A stretch of DNA of 64,000 nucleotides from Paguma larvata (GCA_030068075.1 CM057826.1:73009312-73073311), one strand, 5' to 3'; counted from the stretch's first letter, positions 24,830 through 37,035 are shown. A program made the numbers and translations. The notes: generated by a model not told the origin, from the letters alone.

Positions 24830-24917
24830 CACAGTGGAATTCATTTCTAAAGATAAAGACCAACAATTGTGTAGACTATGTGGGTTCATATATAAGAGAG
24901 TTTAAAAAGTCAGGGAA

Positions 24918-25114
24918 GAGGCGCCTGGTGGTTCAGTCTGTTAAGCATCTGGTTCTTGGTTTCAGTTCAGGTCATGATCTCACAATTTGTGAGTATGACC
25001 CCAGTGTAGACCTCCCATTGACAGTATGGAGGCTGCTTAGGATTCTCTCTCCCTCTCACTGGCCCTCTCCACCTCAAAATATATAAACATAAATTTTTTT
25101 AATAATAAAAAGTT
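24918..25114 (+). mobile_element. Carnivore SINE (SINEC), diverged
   Basis: Head gaggcgcctggtggttcag, then 'ggtcatgatctcacaatttg', a CT-rich part and a short A/T-rich tail. Flanked by exact aaaagtcagggaa at 24905-24917 and 25115-25127. Confidence 0.92.
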
Positions 25115-25127
25115 AAAAGTCAGGGAA

Positions 25128-25834
25128 ACTTGAATTCAATGCACTATTTCTCATAGCATTTCTCTATTGCATTAAATGGCAAAACCATTTAATTCTATCA
25201 CTGGCCTTTAAGGAAAGTAAACTATTTTTTTTTCTAATGAGACTCTAATTTATATATAGTACTATATATTTATATTTATATACTTGGGAACTAAAATTTT
25301 TAACAATATCTACAAAAAATTAAAACTAGGATATTTGCCTTATGTAACAGGGATAAATATAATAGGCGTATGTCATGTACTGAAGACAAAATAGAAAAAA
25401 GAAACAGAAAAGCATAAAATATAGAAATTCTTAGAAAAGCTGAAGCCAAACCTAGTGTAATAATGATGGTGATGACAGAAAATAGCCCATTTATTTTCTA
25501 TTAAAAGGTAGGTCTCATACTGGCACACAAAAGACTTGTGGTACATAGTGCAAACTGGCTTCAGTGTTCTGAGATCAATTTTCTGAGACAGCTATTCCAG
25601 TCCAAATAAGTTTAGCTACAGATGAAATATAAATATAAAATAATTAAGACCCTAACATGAAATTTAACAAAACATTCTGTTTTGTAAAGAATTACTTCTA
25701 TAATTTGAGATTTTTAAAAAAAGTTATCAGGTTAATCGCCTTAATACTTCATTTCCTTTGAGTGTAGAGACCTAACTACTATTCATCATACTAATTACAT
25801 AATCCGTTTTTTTAATACATAGGAGCTACCTTTT
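25128..25834. other. No recognisable feature; AT-rich
   Basis: Contains a TATATA patch at about 25248-25285. No gene signal. Confidence 0.5.
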
Positions 25835-25998
25835 ATGGGAATACCTATTATAGGCATGGTATTGGAAATCTATGTATTCAATAATTAATCCTACAATAAA
25901 AATATAAAAATAATTTCAGAATTATTTCACTAATGAGGAAATTGAGGTTCAGAATGAAAAAATAACTTGCTCAGGTTAACCTGGGCTAGTAAGTAGCA
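25835..25998 (-). repeat. MIR SINE remnant
   Basis: The antisense MIR signature 'cactaatgaggaaattgagg', 'taacttgctcaggttaacct', 'gggctagtaagtagc' is present in order. Confidence 0.6.
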
Positions 25999-26279
25999 AA
26001 AAAGGATGGAAAAACAAGACCTTAGTCCTTTTCTATCTCACTTACACAAAAAGAATTTCTTAAATACCTGTTCTACACCTGTTAGATTTATTTTTAACAA
26101 AAATGTGGATCTGGCTAAACACAGAAAGGAAAGTCATTTAATTATAGCAACCCCCCTCCTTCTTTTCTGTTATATTTCCCTATATATATTCTGCTTGATT
26201 TATAATATGATAATGTCTGCCTAAGACATTGTTTTATAAAGGGGGATATTTAGTAAGTTATATAGTTTAGATTATTGCT

Positions 26280-26525
26280 CAGGAAATATTTATACCCCAC
26301 CCACCCCACCCCCATGTGAGTGGAAAATACTTTCCCATTTCACTGACAATGAGATTGGCCAAGGAATTTGCACTGGCCTTGGGTACCTTGGAATTGTGAT
26401 GTGAACAGAGGCTTGAAATGTGCTCTACAGTTGCCCTTGGTCATGTGTATTCCTGCCTTTCCATGAGAAGAATGTCTCAGTTACCTACTGGTCCAACAAG
26501 AATGAGACACACGGATCTTGTGACT
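26280..26525 (+). mobile_element. MLT1-like LTR fragment
   Basis: 'actttcccatttcactgaca', 'atgtgaacagaggcttgaaa', 'attcctgcctttccatgaga', 'ctggtccaacaagaatgaga' follow the order of MLT1-type MaLR LTRs. 3' part missing. Confidence 0.5.
26295..26313 (-). other. G-quadruplex motif (minus strand)
   Basis: Four C-runs (4, 3, 4 and 5) separated by single A, so the minus strand has four G-runs with 1-nt loops, in the 5' part of the MLT1-like fragment. Confidence 0.6.
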
Positions 26526-27039
26526 TTTCTCTTCATATATTAAGGAAGTAAATTAAATTGATTTGATTTCCTAATATAACTACCCTGTACATCCGTAATA
26601 ATATCTGTATAAAACTTAGGAGGGGGGTGCCACCTGACAGGGTGAGGTTTGTTCACAGACAGTGTAGAAGTTGTGGATGGAAGCTGGGGACAAAGGAGGA
26701 GTGCTTGATTGCGGGTGGATGAGAGCACAGGGTTATGATGCTAGAAACTGGGAAGCTGGGTGATGTTATTTTCACCTCCCCTGCACATGCACATACATGT
26801 GTACATGCACCACAATAATCCACCCCAATTATCTAAGCCTCACCATCTAGTGGAAAACAGAGCCATTACAACGAGCTCTATCAAAATGTGCCAATCAAGC
26901 TCTAAAGGACCACCAGAAGTCTCTCTGCCATCTTAGTTTACGTACTATAAAGAGCTTCATGGTTTGACTTCAAGGAGAAGCTGGATGTAATTTCATTCAT
27001 ATTTCATTCTGTAATTTCATTATGTTCCCTGGTCCATCT

Positions 27040-28732
27040 ATTCAATTTAATTTTTTCTACTATATTTTTTTATTGTTTTGTAATTTTTAATTCTATTTTA
27101 CTTTCTCCATTTTATTCTATTATATTGTATTAATTTTTTTAATTTTCAGATGTATTTCTACTTTTCTTTTTTTTTTCTTGTCTTTTCTTTCCCTTTTTTC
27201 TCTATTCTAACAAGCTTCTTTCAACACCCAGATCAAAACACACCTAGGATCTAGCTTTCTTTATTTGATTTTTTTGGGTCCTTTTTAATTTTTTAATTCT
27301 AATTTTTTATTTTATTAATTCATTTTCTTCCTCCAAAATGAGAAAATGAAGAAATTCACCCCAAAAGAAAGAAGAGGAAGAAATGACAGCCAGAGATTTA
27401 ATCAACACTGATATAAGCAAGATGACTGAACCAGATTTAGATCACAATAATAAGAACACTAGCTGGGGTTGAAAAAAGCATAGAACCTCTTTCTGTGGAG
27501 ATAAAAGAAGTAAAATCTAGTCAGTGTGAAATTAAAAATGCTATAATTGAGACGCAATCTCGAATGGATGTGGCAAAGATGAATGAAGTACAGCAGTGAA
27601 TCAGTGATATAGAGGACAAATTTTGGGAGAATAATGAAGCAGAGAAAAAAGAGGAAACTAAGGCAAAAGAGCACACTATAAGAATAAGAGAACACAGTGA
27701 CTCGTTAGAAAGGAATAACATCCGAATAATAGGGGTCCCAGAAGATGAAGAGAGAGAAAAAGGAGTAGAAGGTTTATATGAACAAATCATAGTGGAAAAC
27801 TTTCAAAACCTGGGGAAAGACACAGACATCAAAATCCAGAAAGCAAAGAGAACTCCCATTAGATTCGACAAAAAACAACCATCAACAAGGCATATCAGAG
27901 TCAAATTCACAAAATACAAAGAAGAGGAAAGAATTATGAGAGCAAAAGGGACAAAAGGTCCTTAAAATACAAGGGAAGTCAGATTAGGTTCACAGCAGAT
28001 CTATCCACAGAAACTTGGCATGCCAGAAAAGAGTGACAGGATATATTCAATGTGCTGAACAAGAAAAAATATGCAGCCAAGAATTCATAAATATTTTTTT
28101 AATGTTTATTTATTTTTAAGAGAGAGACACCAAGTGTGAGCAGGGGAGGGACAGAGAGAGAGAGTCACAGAATCTGAAGCAGGCTCCAGGCTTTGAAATG
28201 CTAGCATAGAGCCCGACGCAGGGCTTGAACCCACAGACGGCAAGATCATGACCTGAACTGAAGTCAGAGGCTTAAGTGAGTGAACCACCCAGGCGCCTCT
28301 GCAGCCAAGAATTCTTTATCCAGCAAGGCTGTCATTCAAAACAGAAGGAAATATGAAGAATTTCCCAGACAAACAAAAACTAAAGGAGTTCGTGACCACT
28401 AAATCGGCCTGGCAAGAAATTTTAAGGGGGACTCTCTGCAAGGAGAAAAGACGAAACAACAACAACAAAATGACCAAAAGCAACAAAGACTAGAAAGGAC
28501 CAGAGAACACCACCAGAAATTTTAACTCTACAGGCAACACAATAGCAATAAATTCATACCTTTCAGTGCTCACTCTAAATGTCAATGGACTAAATGCTCC
28601 ATCAAAAAACATAGGGTAACAGAATAAGAAACCAAGATCCATCTATATGCTGTTTACAAGAGACCCATTTTAGACCTAAAGACACTTTCAGTTTGTACGT
28701 ATGGGGATGGAGAACTATTTATCATGCTAATG
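27040..28732 (+). mobile_element. Carnivore LINE-1 piece: 5' region, ORF1, start of ORF2
   Basis: A T-rich leader (27040-27335) is followed by ORF1 from an ATG at 27338. It is broken at once by a stop three codons in and by more stops later. The recognisable ORF1 core is at 27710-27960 (reading RNNIRIIGVPEDEEREK), and the ORF1 end is at 28300-28440. ORF2 starts near 28555 with the endonuclease-type LTLNVNGLNAPSK and stops abruptly at 28732 after 'agaactatttatcatgctaa'. A SINE (28087-28299) interrupts ORF1. Dead element; the frames have many stops. Confidence 0.85.
28087..28299 (-). mobile_element. Felid-type SINE inserted in L1 ORF1
   Basis: Reverse SINE with 'gagcccgacgcagggcttga' and 'gaaccacccaggcgcc'. 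An exact 15-bp duplication, tgcagccaagaattc, flanks it (28072-28086 and 28300-28314). Removing one copy restores the L1 sequence. Confidence 0.97.
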
Positions 28733-28835
28733 TAATAGTATCTATTGAGAGATGAGATTATCCATTTTATATATTGCTGGTTTTTATTTTCTAATATTTT
28801 GTTGAGGATCTTTGAGTCTGTTTTCATTAGGGATG

Positions 28836-28975
28836 AAATATATATATATATATTATATATATACAGTTGTTATTTTATATATATATGTTATTTTGTTATA
28901 GTCGTAGCTTTATATATGTGTATATATATATATATATATACATATATAACATACATATTATATATATAGTTATTT
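28836..28975. repeat. Interrupted (TA)n tract
   Basis: Several TA runs with tatgttattttg interruptions, at the place where the L1 consensus goes from 'attaggga' to 'ttttggtgtcag'. The tract seems to have expanded inside the element. Self-complementary, so prone to length change. Confidence 0.9.
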
Positions 28976-29592
28976 TGGTGTCAGAGAAAAGCTGGCCTTT
29001 TAAAACAAGATGGCAATTTCACCCTGCTTTTCTTTTTTCCATATGAGTTTTTGTAGAGTTGGTAATACTTCTTCCTTAAATGGTTGATAGAATTTGCCAG
29101 TGAAACCTTCTGGATTTGGGGTTTTCTTTGTGGGATGGTTTTTATATGAATTTGAGATGCTTAAAAGGCATAGGTCTCCTCAAGTTGTCTACTCCCCTTG
29201 AGTGAACTGTAGTAGTTTGTATCTTTCAAGATACTTGTCTTCTCTAAGTAGTAGAATTTGCAGGCATAAAGCTATTTATAATGTTTTTAAAATTTAGTTT
29301 CATTTTTCAGGAATCTTAAGAAAGTATCACAGATCATTGATTCAAGGCCTTTCTTATTTTTTATGTTATATTTTTTTCTGTAAGCACTGGTAATCTGGAT
29401 CTCACAAAGTTTGATATTATGTGCTTTATTTTTATTCAAGTCAGGATATTTAATATTTTCCTCTGATTTATCCTTTTATCAATGAGTTATTTAGACTATT
29501 TGTACATCTTAATTTCCAAATTATTTGGTGATTTCCAAATATATTTGTTACTAAATTCTAGTTTGATTCCATTGTGGTCAGAAAATGTAATT

Positions 29593-29789
29593 CATAGGCC
29601 ACCAGGGTGGTTCAGCCGGTTAAGTGTTATGATGCTTGATATTGGCTCAGGTCATGATCTCATGGTTCATGGAATTGAGCCCCATGCTGAGTGTGGTGCC
29701 TGCTTGGGATTCTCTCTCTCCCCCTCTCGCCTCTCCCCCATTCACACAGTCTTTCTCTCTCCAAATAAATAAATAAAGTTTAAAAAAAA
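29593..29789 (+). mobile_element. Older carnivore SINE inside the L1
   Basis: Body 'ccatgctgagtgtggtgcct' is the older carnivore-wide type. gaaaatgtaatt (29581-29592) and gaaaatgcaatt (29790-29801) flank it with one mismatch. Confidence 0.93.
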
Positions 29790-29976
29790 GAAAATGCAAT
29801 TTGTATAACTTGAATCCTTTTAGATTTGTTGAGATATGTCTTTTGGCTAAGAATATAGTTTATCTTGGTAAATATTATATTTGCACTTGGACAGGGTGTG
29901 TATTTTGCTGTTGGTATATAGTAGATTCTACAATTATCTACTGAAATAGGACTATCACATCTCAAAAGCTGAACTT

Positions 29977-30194
29977 GGGGCACCTGGGTGGCTCAGTCGG
30001 TTAAGCGTCCGACTTCGGCTCAGGTCATGATCTCACAGTCTGTGAGTTCGAGCCCCGTGTCGGGCTCTGTGCTGACAGCTCAGAGCCTGGAGCCTGCTTC
30101 ATTCTGTGTCTCCCTCTCTCTCTCTGACCCTCCCCCACTCATGCTTTGTCTCTCCGGCTCTCAAAAATAAATAAAAAAAAAACATTAAAAAAAA
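29977..30194 (+). mobile_element. Felid-type SINE, least diverged copy
   Basis: Near-ideal A box (TGGCTCAGTCGG) and B box (GAGTTCGAGCCCC), intact body, CT-rich tract and long A-rich tail. Flanked by aaaagctgaactt (29964-29976) and aaaagctgaattt (30195-30207). This is the copy closest to a felid consensus in the window. Confidence 0.97.
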
Positions 30195-30207
30195 AAAAGC
30201 TGAATTT

Positions 30208-32619
30208 CCAATTTTATTTAATTCATTTATTAACTAAATTCATGTAATTAAATGAATTGATTTTAAAATACATCAATTATTAAATAAATTTAACTGATTT
30301 AAAGTCAATTTACTTTAAATACCCAAAATTTGATGGCTTAAAGCTATGACAACAACCACCACCATTTCTTATCTCTCATTATGCTGTGGGCTGCCTGTGC
30401 TCACTTGGGTGGGGCTTCTGCTCTATGTAATGTTACCTTGGGCCACTACCATCTGCAAAGTCTAGTGAATGGGAATTTCCAATGAGGCCTACTTACATGG
30501 CTGACAGTTGATACTGATTCTGCTTTCAGATTTTAGTTTGGGTTGTCAACCAGTGTGCTTTGCTTCTTCTGCGGGTGAGCTCTTCACATGGCTTGGGGTT
30601 CTTACTACATGTCTGAATTCCAAGAAGGAGGCTTTCAAAAATTAAAAGTGGAAGCTTCCCCAAAGGCCCATCTTCAAAAGTTATGCAGTGTCATTTCTAT
30701 CACATTATACTGATGACAACCATTGACATATAAACTCAGATTCTAGAAGAGAGGAAACATACTCGGCTCTCAATGTGATGCATGGTGAAGACTTTGCAGC
30801 CAATTTTAATGTTCTCCATAAATTTTTCCCATATATTTTCGCCACAAAAACAAAAATTTGTCAATGATATTAAAGAGAACTTTTCTCTCTTTTAAGCAGG
30901 AAGTTTAAAAAATCATGTATACTTGATGTTATCACATTGGAGCAATGCTAAATGTAATATTTTTTATTTTATAAATCAAGAAACATGTTATGACTGAGAG
31001 CATTTTACACGTGTAAGAAAAAAATACGCTGCCAATTATAAGAGGATGAGGTTTAAATAAAGGTGTAGATTTGATAAAGTATCACAGTTTGAGGACTGTA
31101 GGCATCTACTTAGCATTAATTGTGTTCTTTTCAATCTGTACAACTTTAGGATTTTACTTTATTCTGTGTCCAGTATTGTTACACTTAAACGTGAGTGTTG
31201 AGTCTGCTACAATAACATCTCTGATAGATGGAAGAAGAATCTATGAGCAAATCAGCTGTAAGGTCAGGGGTTAATCGGAATTGGTTAGGCTATGCTGCCT
31301 GAAGCAATCTCCAAATGTGTGGCTTTGCACAATGAAAGGTGTTTTTCTCACACACTACAAGAACAACTCAGGTTAGTAGAGAGCTTTGTTTTATGCACGC
31401 ATGCAGGGACCCAAGCTGATAGAACAGTTCACATCTCAGAGTGTCATCATTTGTACATACGGCTTTCCATTTTCAGAGCAGGAAAACAGGCTGTTTGTAA
31501 ATCAGGTACTGACATTTTTTTTTGCTTTTGGTTGGTCCTAAATATCTACAGCACAGTCTGTCCATCCTAATTAATATACATGGTGCCACAGAAACGGAAA
31601 GAGGGTCTGTGTTTGGGGAGACAGATGGAATGCTGGGAGTGCTTCTTTCTAGACTGGCCGGCATTGCTTCTATCCAGTGTGATTTAAGAGGACATTAGGA
31701 ATTCTCATGTTTAAAAGAATTACCCTGCAAGCCAATTATTTATGTTCAAATGTCCATTATTAGATATTTATTCCGATGGGTTAAGACTGAATCTCTCATT
31801 AACATAAGTATGTAATTATACACTGAATGCTGAATACTTTGCATCATTATTAACAGCTTGGTATGAATAAAGTTATTAGGGCTTTTTTTTTTTCATGGAC
31901 AAACTGAGTAAAATATAAGTAGTTAGAGTGAAAACAACTGTCAAGTCAGGCTCAGAAGTGTGTTTTATAGAGGAATTCTGTGCAACTCAGGTAAGGATAT
32001 TGGTATTGGCTTCTCAGAGTGACTGAAATACCACAATACGGGGTATGCTGAGTAAGTGGTGGCAGGTATCAAAACAAACCTATCTTTAAGTGACTTCCCC
32101 TGACAATAACACCTAACAGAAAAAAAATTCCGAGAATCTTTGGTGTTGTTCTAATATATTTAATTATTTGCCCGTAGAGCTTATGGGTGGTTTTTACTTT
32201 GTCACCTATCTACTGTTGGATGGAAGCTTATGAACTAATCAGGCTGATCAGTGGGCATATGATCTGTACAGGTCCACAGGATCCTGGCTGGCATGTTCTA
32301 ATTCTTGATTTAAATTTCTGTTCTCACCATCTCTAAAGTCTTAATTTTTTTAAAATAATAAATACCACACTTTTCATTGCTCTGCACAACTTACGTAGCT
32401 AGCCCTCTAAATAGCTCTGAGCAATTAACTGTGAGTGGAAGTGAGGTGTGACATTCCTGGGCTAGTGTATTTATAGTCACAGAAAATCTTGTCCAGTTTT
32501 CTTCTTCTACAGCAAATGATCCAGGTTTTTCTGTAAGCCTGAGCCCAAGAGTATGTTTCATGTTGAACAGAGATACCGAGTGAAAATAATGGTCATGCCA
32601 TATGAGTGAGAAATGAGAG
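30208..32619. other. No gene; two stretches of degenerate repeat character
   Basis: 30310-30720 ('gatggcttaaagctatgaca', 'ccactaccatctgcaaag') and 31280-31510 ('tgtggctttgcacaatgaaa', 'gggacccaagctgatag') resemble old dispersed repeats, families not recalled. 31680-31870 is AT-rich and repeat-free. A frame at 31071-31274 has no recognisable protein. Confidence 0.35.
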
Positions 32620-33104
32620 TGTGGTAGATTACAAATATTGGTACAGTTCCCCTCCTTCCATGTATGTCTGTGCCTTAAAAATATGCTTTCCTAGCTCCTA
32701 TCAAAAGTGAAGTCATTTTCCACCCGTTGAATCTAGACTTCCTTGTAACTTGCTTTGGGCAATAAACTGTGGTGGAAATAATGCTATGCCTGATCTGAGC
32801 CCACACTTCAAGAGGCCATCCATGCTTTCTCTCTCTCTTAGAGTTCTCATGTGACAGGTCTCATGTCAACAAGCAGGGGCTAGCCTGCTGGGCAATGAGA
32901 CCATAAGGAGCAGAGACGAGCCATCCCAGTAGAGAAGACAGGTATGTGTGAGAGCCAAGGCATAAGCATAAAGGCTACCACCCGATGTCCCACAGATGAC
33001 TACAGATACATGTGTGATCCCCTCTCGGATGGATATCTCTGCAGAGCCCCCCATGTGACTTAGTTTTGAACTTTTTGTGTTATCTGGCAACGATAGCTGA
33101 TTCA
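32620..33104 (+). mobile_element. MLT1-type ERVL-MaLR LTR
   Basis: Starts tgtggtagattac, contains 'gtaacttgctttgggcaata', 'catgtcaacaagcaggggct', 'agcctgctgggcaatgagac', 'gacgagccatcccagtagag', and ends gatagctgattca. The order matches MLT1. Old; no target duplication could be seen. Confidence 0.8.
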
Positions 33105-33149
33105 AAGATTTGAAAGATGATTGTTGCCATAGCATATTGACTGAAAACT

Positions 33150-33402
33150 ATTTTTTGAGCACTTCCTATGTGTTGCAGACACTGTCCTAAGCTCTTTATA
33201 TATTATCACATTAGAATCTTAAAACAATTATATCGTTCCATTGTTCTCCTCTTACTGCTAGGATAAGTGAAGCAGCAGACCCATGGGTTGCGATACATAA
33301 TACAGCAGAATGCAAACCACGTTTTGGGGCCCATTTTTGCCACCACTACCTTATTTTGCTCAAAGTCACAGTAATTGCTAATGGGAGAACTAACCTGTGA
33401 CA
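33150..33402 (-). repeat. MIR SINE remnant
   Basis: 'ttttttgagcacttcctatg', 'cagacactgtcctaagctct', 'tattatcacattagaatctt' and later 'ttgctcaaagtcacagtaat' are the antisense MIR order. Confidence 0.6.
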
Positions 33403-34589
33403 ACAAAGATTACTGGACATCAACATGCATGTTTCTTAATAAATAGGTCTGAAGTGGGATAAAACTTTGCATTTCTAACATTATGCTGGAATGCGTTATA
33501 TGGCTGGACTGGGGATCCTATGTTGCAACTACTGCTCTTAACTTTTGACCTTAGACAGGTCAAAATGTATTATATTAAAATTCAGAGCACTTCTCTTGAA
33601 ATTTATAGTTCTTGATACTTTTCATATTAAGTAAACTGAAATCTAGCCTGATATTTCTAGGAAACATATTCACTTCTGTTTGCCAGTTGTAAGCGAACCA
33701 CAAAATGTCTCAATTAAAATGAGAAATTTCGTGGCAAAATCTTAAAGCAGAACCAGTCAAACTCTGGTTATCCTTTTGATTCAGAGATGCCTAGAAAAAA
33801 TATGGCGATCAGTACAGTGAGAAGATTTAGTGCTAGAGCTTTTAATATTCAATTTCGCCATATTTTCATGCTGTTTTGGTTTTAAAAAGTAGTAGTTCAT
33901 ATAAATCTAGATTGCTCTGGTAATTGAAAAAAGAAAGAAAATTGCAACTTAATTTGTTTCCTCAATGGCTGTATAAAAACAGACATTCTATAATGATGTT
34001 AACCACAGGAGGTCATGGTGAAAGACAGCCCACTGGTGTTTTGATTACCACAACAAGTCTGTATAGGCATCACTGATGAATGGTTATTATTGTGTATTCA
34101 CTGACAACTTCATTGCACTCCATTGTGAACGTTTATAGCACAGTTTCATCATTATAAGTAACATGAACAGCCAGACAACCCTGAGGAAAACATAGTTTAA
34201 TAGTGGGTTAAATAGTTTCTTTGAATGGAAGAAATTGTCTATTAATTAGAGAAATGAATATTTTTAACCATGAAAGTCTAAGTTTTCTAACACTTACATA
34301 TGGGGTTATGGCTATCTATGCAACAACATCAGTTTGAGACCAGTTTTCGTGAACTATCCATTTGAAAGTTTGAGGAAAACAAATGTACTATTTTCACCAA
34401 AGTCATCAAATTGTAGATTGGTATCCTAGCCATCTTCTATGGAAATTATTGATTCCAGTGGCATCACAGCTGTTACCTTTCTTGTAAGTAAAGAACCAGC
34501 TGTCACTTTCATTGGAATCAAATTATCTGGCAAACATTGATGTTGAATACAAAGTTGATGTGTGTCTCCCAGTTCAATTTGAGAAGCAT
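33403..34589. other. No recognisable feature
   Basis: AT-rich. A 10-bp inverted pair, aatatggcga and tcgccatatt, spans 33799-33865, probably chance. No exon or repeat assigned. Confidence 0.4.
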
Positions 34590-35275
34590 CTGACATAGAA
34601 GAGATTTACCTCAACACAATAAAGGCCAATAATCTTTTCCTAAGATCACAAACAAGGCAAGGATGCCTATTTTCGCCATTTTTGTTCAATATAGTGCTGG
34701 AAGTCCTAGCCAGCAATTAGTTATGAGAAAGAAATGAAAGGCATCCAAACCAGAAATGAAGAAGTAAAATGATCTTTGTTTTCAGATTACATGATCGTAT
34801 AGGCAGAAAAGCCTAAAAATTTAACAAAAGATCTTAGCACTAATAAACTATTTTGGTAGTTATAGAATGAAGTCAACATGCAAGAATCATTTGTATTCCT
34901 ATACACTAACAATGATCTATACAAAAAGGAAAATAAGAAAAAAATTTCATTTTCAAGAGGATCTCCTCCCCCCCCCAAAAAAAAATACTTAGGCACCTGG
35001 GTGGCTCGGTGGTTAAACATCTGAATCTTGAGTTTGGCTCAGATCATGATCTCACAGTTCATGACACTGAGCCCTGTGTTGGGGTCTGTGCGGACCCTGG
35101 GGAGCTTGCTTCAGATTCTATTTCTCCCTCTCTCTCTCTTCCCCTCAGATGCTCTCCCTCTTTCTCTCTCTCAAAATAAATAAATAAAATTAAAAAAAAA
35201 AACTTAGAAATAAACTTATCCAAAGAGATGAAACTTTTGTACAGTGAAAACTGTAAAAGATTCATGAAAAAAAAA
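34590..35275 (+). mobile_element. L1 ORF2 fragment (reverse transcriptase C-terminal part), SINE-interrupted
   Basis: ORF2 phrases in order: 'cctcaacacaataaaggcca', 'acaaacaaggcaaggatgcc', 'ttgttcaatatagtgctgga', 'attacatgatcgtat', 'gaagtcaacatgcaagaatc', 'tatacactaacaatgatcta'. It resumes after a SINE with 'agatgaaacttttgtacagt'. Part of the consensus is deleted near 34625; stops throughout. Confidence 0.8.
34993..35196 (+). mobile_element. Carnivore/felid SINE inside L1 ORF2
   Basis: Head gcacctgggtggctcggtgg, 'ggctcagatcatgatctcac', CT-rich part and aaataaataaat tail. Flanked by aaaatacttag (34982-34992) and aaaaaacttag (35197-35207). Confidence 0.92.
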
Positions 35276-36958
35276 AAACAGTTTGTTTTAGATTTTTAAG
35301 AAATTTAAAGAGATATAGACTATATTTACCCTATATTCTTAAGTAGATGAGCATTAAAAATGCTTTTGGAATAAACAAAATAAGGTACCCGCCTTTATGC
35401 CATTTATGGTAAATCCATTTGCCTACCGTTTTCTGAGTATGTACCACGTGCTAGGTTTTGATCTTGATACTTTATGGATTACCTTTATCCTCACATTCAG
35501 CTTTAAATTAAATATTTTCTTCCGTTATCAAGTAATTCCAGTGTGTACTTGTAAACAAACCCTCTCAATGCACATTATCTATTCCATTAGAGTTATCTGA
35601 AAACTGCACATTTCTATTAACGGCAACTAAGTCCAACGATCAAACTAGTCATGTTGATAATTCAATAAATATATAATTATCCACTGGAGATACTTCCACA
35701 TTATGTCAAAACATTAACAGCATGTAAAAAGAAAAGAATCCATGGTGTAAATAGTAATTTAATAGGAGCTACATTTTGGTGCTTACTTCACCAGTCATAT
35801 GGGAGTGATTATATGAGACAGTTTTTGATTTCTATTTCCACCTGCCAGATATTTCTTCCCTTCTTCCTTATTAACAAAATGGGAATCTGGTTTTGTTCAA
35901 TTATCTACTCCAAAAGGACAGTAACCTTGTCCAAAACGTAGAGGTAAATATACTTCAATGAAAACTAATCGTAGAAATCCCAGACCTCTCACAGATGATT
36001 AACTTAGGATATAATACAGTTCTGTTCAATAGGATGTGAAGGAATTCCAGCGATGGGGTTTCTTGGACAGGTTTCTTTAATTTTTAATGATTAAATTAAA
36101 ATAGACAGCATCCCCCCATTTCCCCCCGTGGAAATTATTATATTTTTCTATGATAAATGGAACTGCTGCATCCATCTTGTGATACCAGGGTAGTTGGAAA
36201 GAGGATAAGACCAGTGCACTGAGGATGGCAGAGAGAAAAAAAGAGAATGGCCAAGGTTCTAGGTTATTTTTTTCACTTAAATAACCATTTATAAAGTTTT
36301 ACTATCTCATGCTTCCTCAGCATACAATATAATTTTAATTAAATTTATTTTATTTAAGCTTTTTCCTGCCTATAGCTGAGGGGCATCCTATTTGTTACAG
36401 TGGAAAAAGTATGAAGTGTACCCAGATTCTATTGAATGAGGAAATTGGATAAGGAAATTGGTTTGATCTACAGTTTGTTCTATGTGATCTCTCTGGGATT
36501 CTGAGACCAAAAGTACTTCACTTGCTTAATAAATACCTTATCCTACTATTTAGTTCTCAAGTTCAAATTACAGTCATTGAGGTATATAAAACAACTGAAA
36601 TAGGTTCAGATTCCTTGAAATATGTATGATTTATTTCCAACAATACCTTGAAATTTCAGGTTATTTATTTCTAAGATTTCTCTGTACATCATTTATATAG
36701 TTTAGTATCCTTATCAAAGAAGATTCTAAAGAAGTAAACAAGAATCTAAAGAATATTTTGAATTACACTAGGCATGGATTAAACTGATTTAACTGATCAG
36801 ATCTAAGGCCATTTCTTCAAAGGATAAATAAATCAGTTGCAAATTCAATGGTAAGAAAAATACATATAACAATTTAAAGTAGATGAAATGGATTTGTAAT
36901 ATCAAAGAAGGTGGCAAAAAACACAGATATGCAAATTTACATGGCTCTTAATAATCTA
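35276..36958. other. No recognisable feature
   Basis: AT-rich intron-like sequence. 35410-35500 has a weak phrase of an old repeat ('gtatgtaccacgtgctaggt'). Confidence 0.45.
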
Positions 36959-37035
36959 GTTTTCTTTTCTTCCCTTTCTTTTTCTTTTTCTTTTTTCTTT
37001 CTTTTCTTTTTCTTTTTCTTTTTAACTTTTCCTCC
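36959..37035. repeat. (TTTTC)n polypyrimidine tract
   Basis: Almost pure T/C on the plus strand with repeated ctttt units. Mirror-repeat character could allow triplex formation. Confidence 0.9.

Larger units (their letters stand above)
28733..29950 (-). mobile_element. L1 ORF2 (reverse transcriptase region), inverted, SINE-interrupted
   Basis: Antisense ORF2 signatures: 'ctaatattttgttgaggatc', 'aaaccttctggatttggggt', 'attccattgtggtcagaaaa', 'cttttagatttgttgagata', 'gtgtgtattttgctgttggt'. A long (TA)n tract lies inside it and a SINE splits it at 29593-29789. Orientation is opposite to the L1 piece that ends at 28732. Confidence 0.8.

Noticed and set aside
27459..27790. Two minus-strand frames of 78-89 codons
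   Set aside because: They are antisense to the broken L1 ORF1.
33799..33865. 10-bp inverted pair aatatggcga/tcgccatatt
   Set aside because: Short arms and a spacer of nearly 50 bp; expected by chance in 64 kb.
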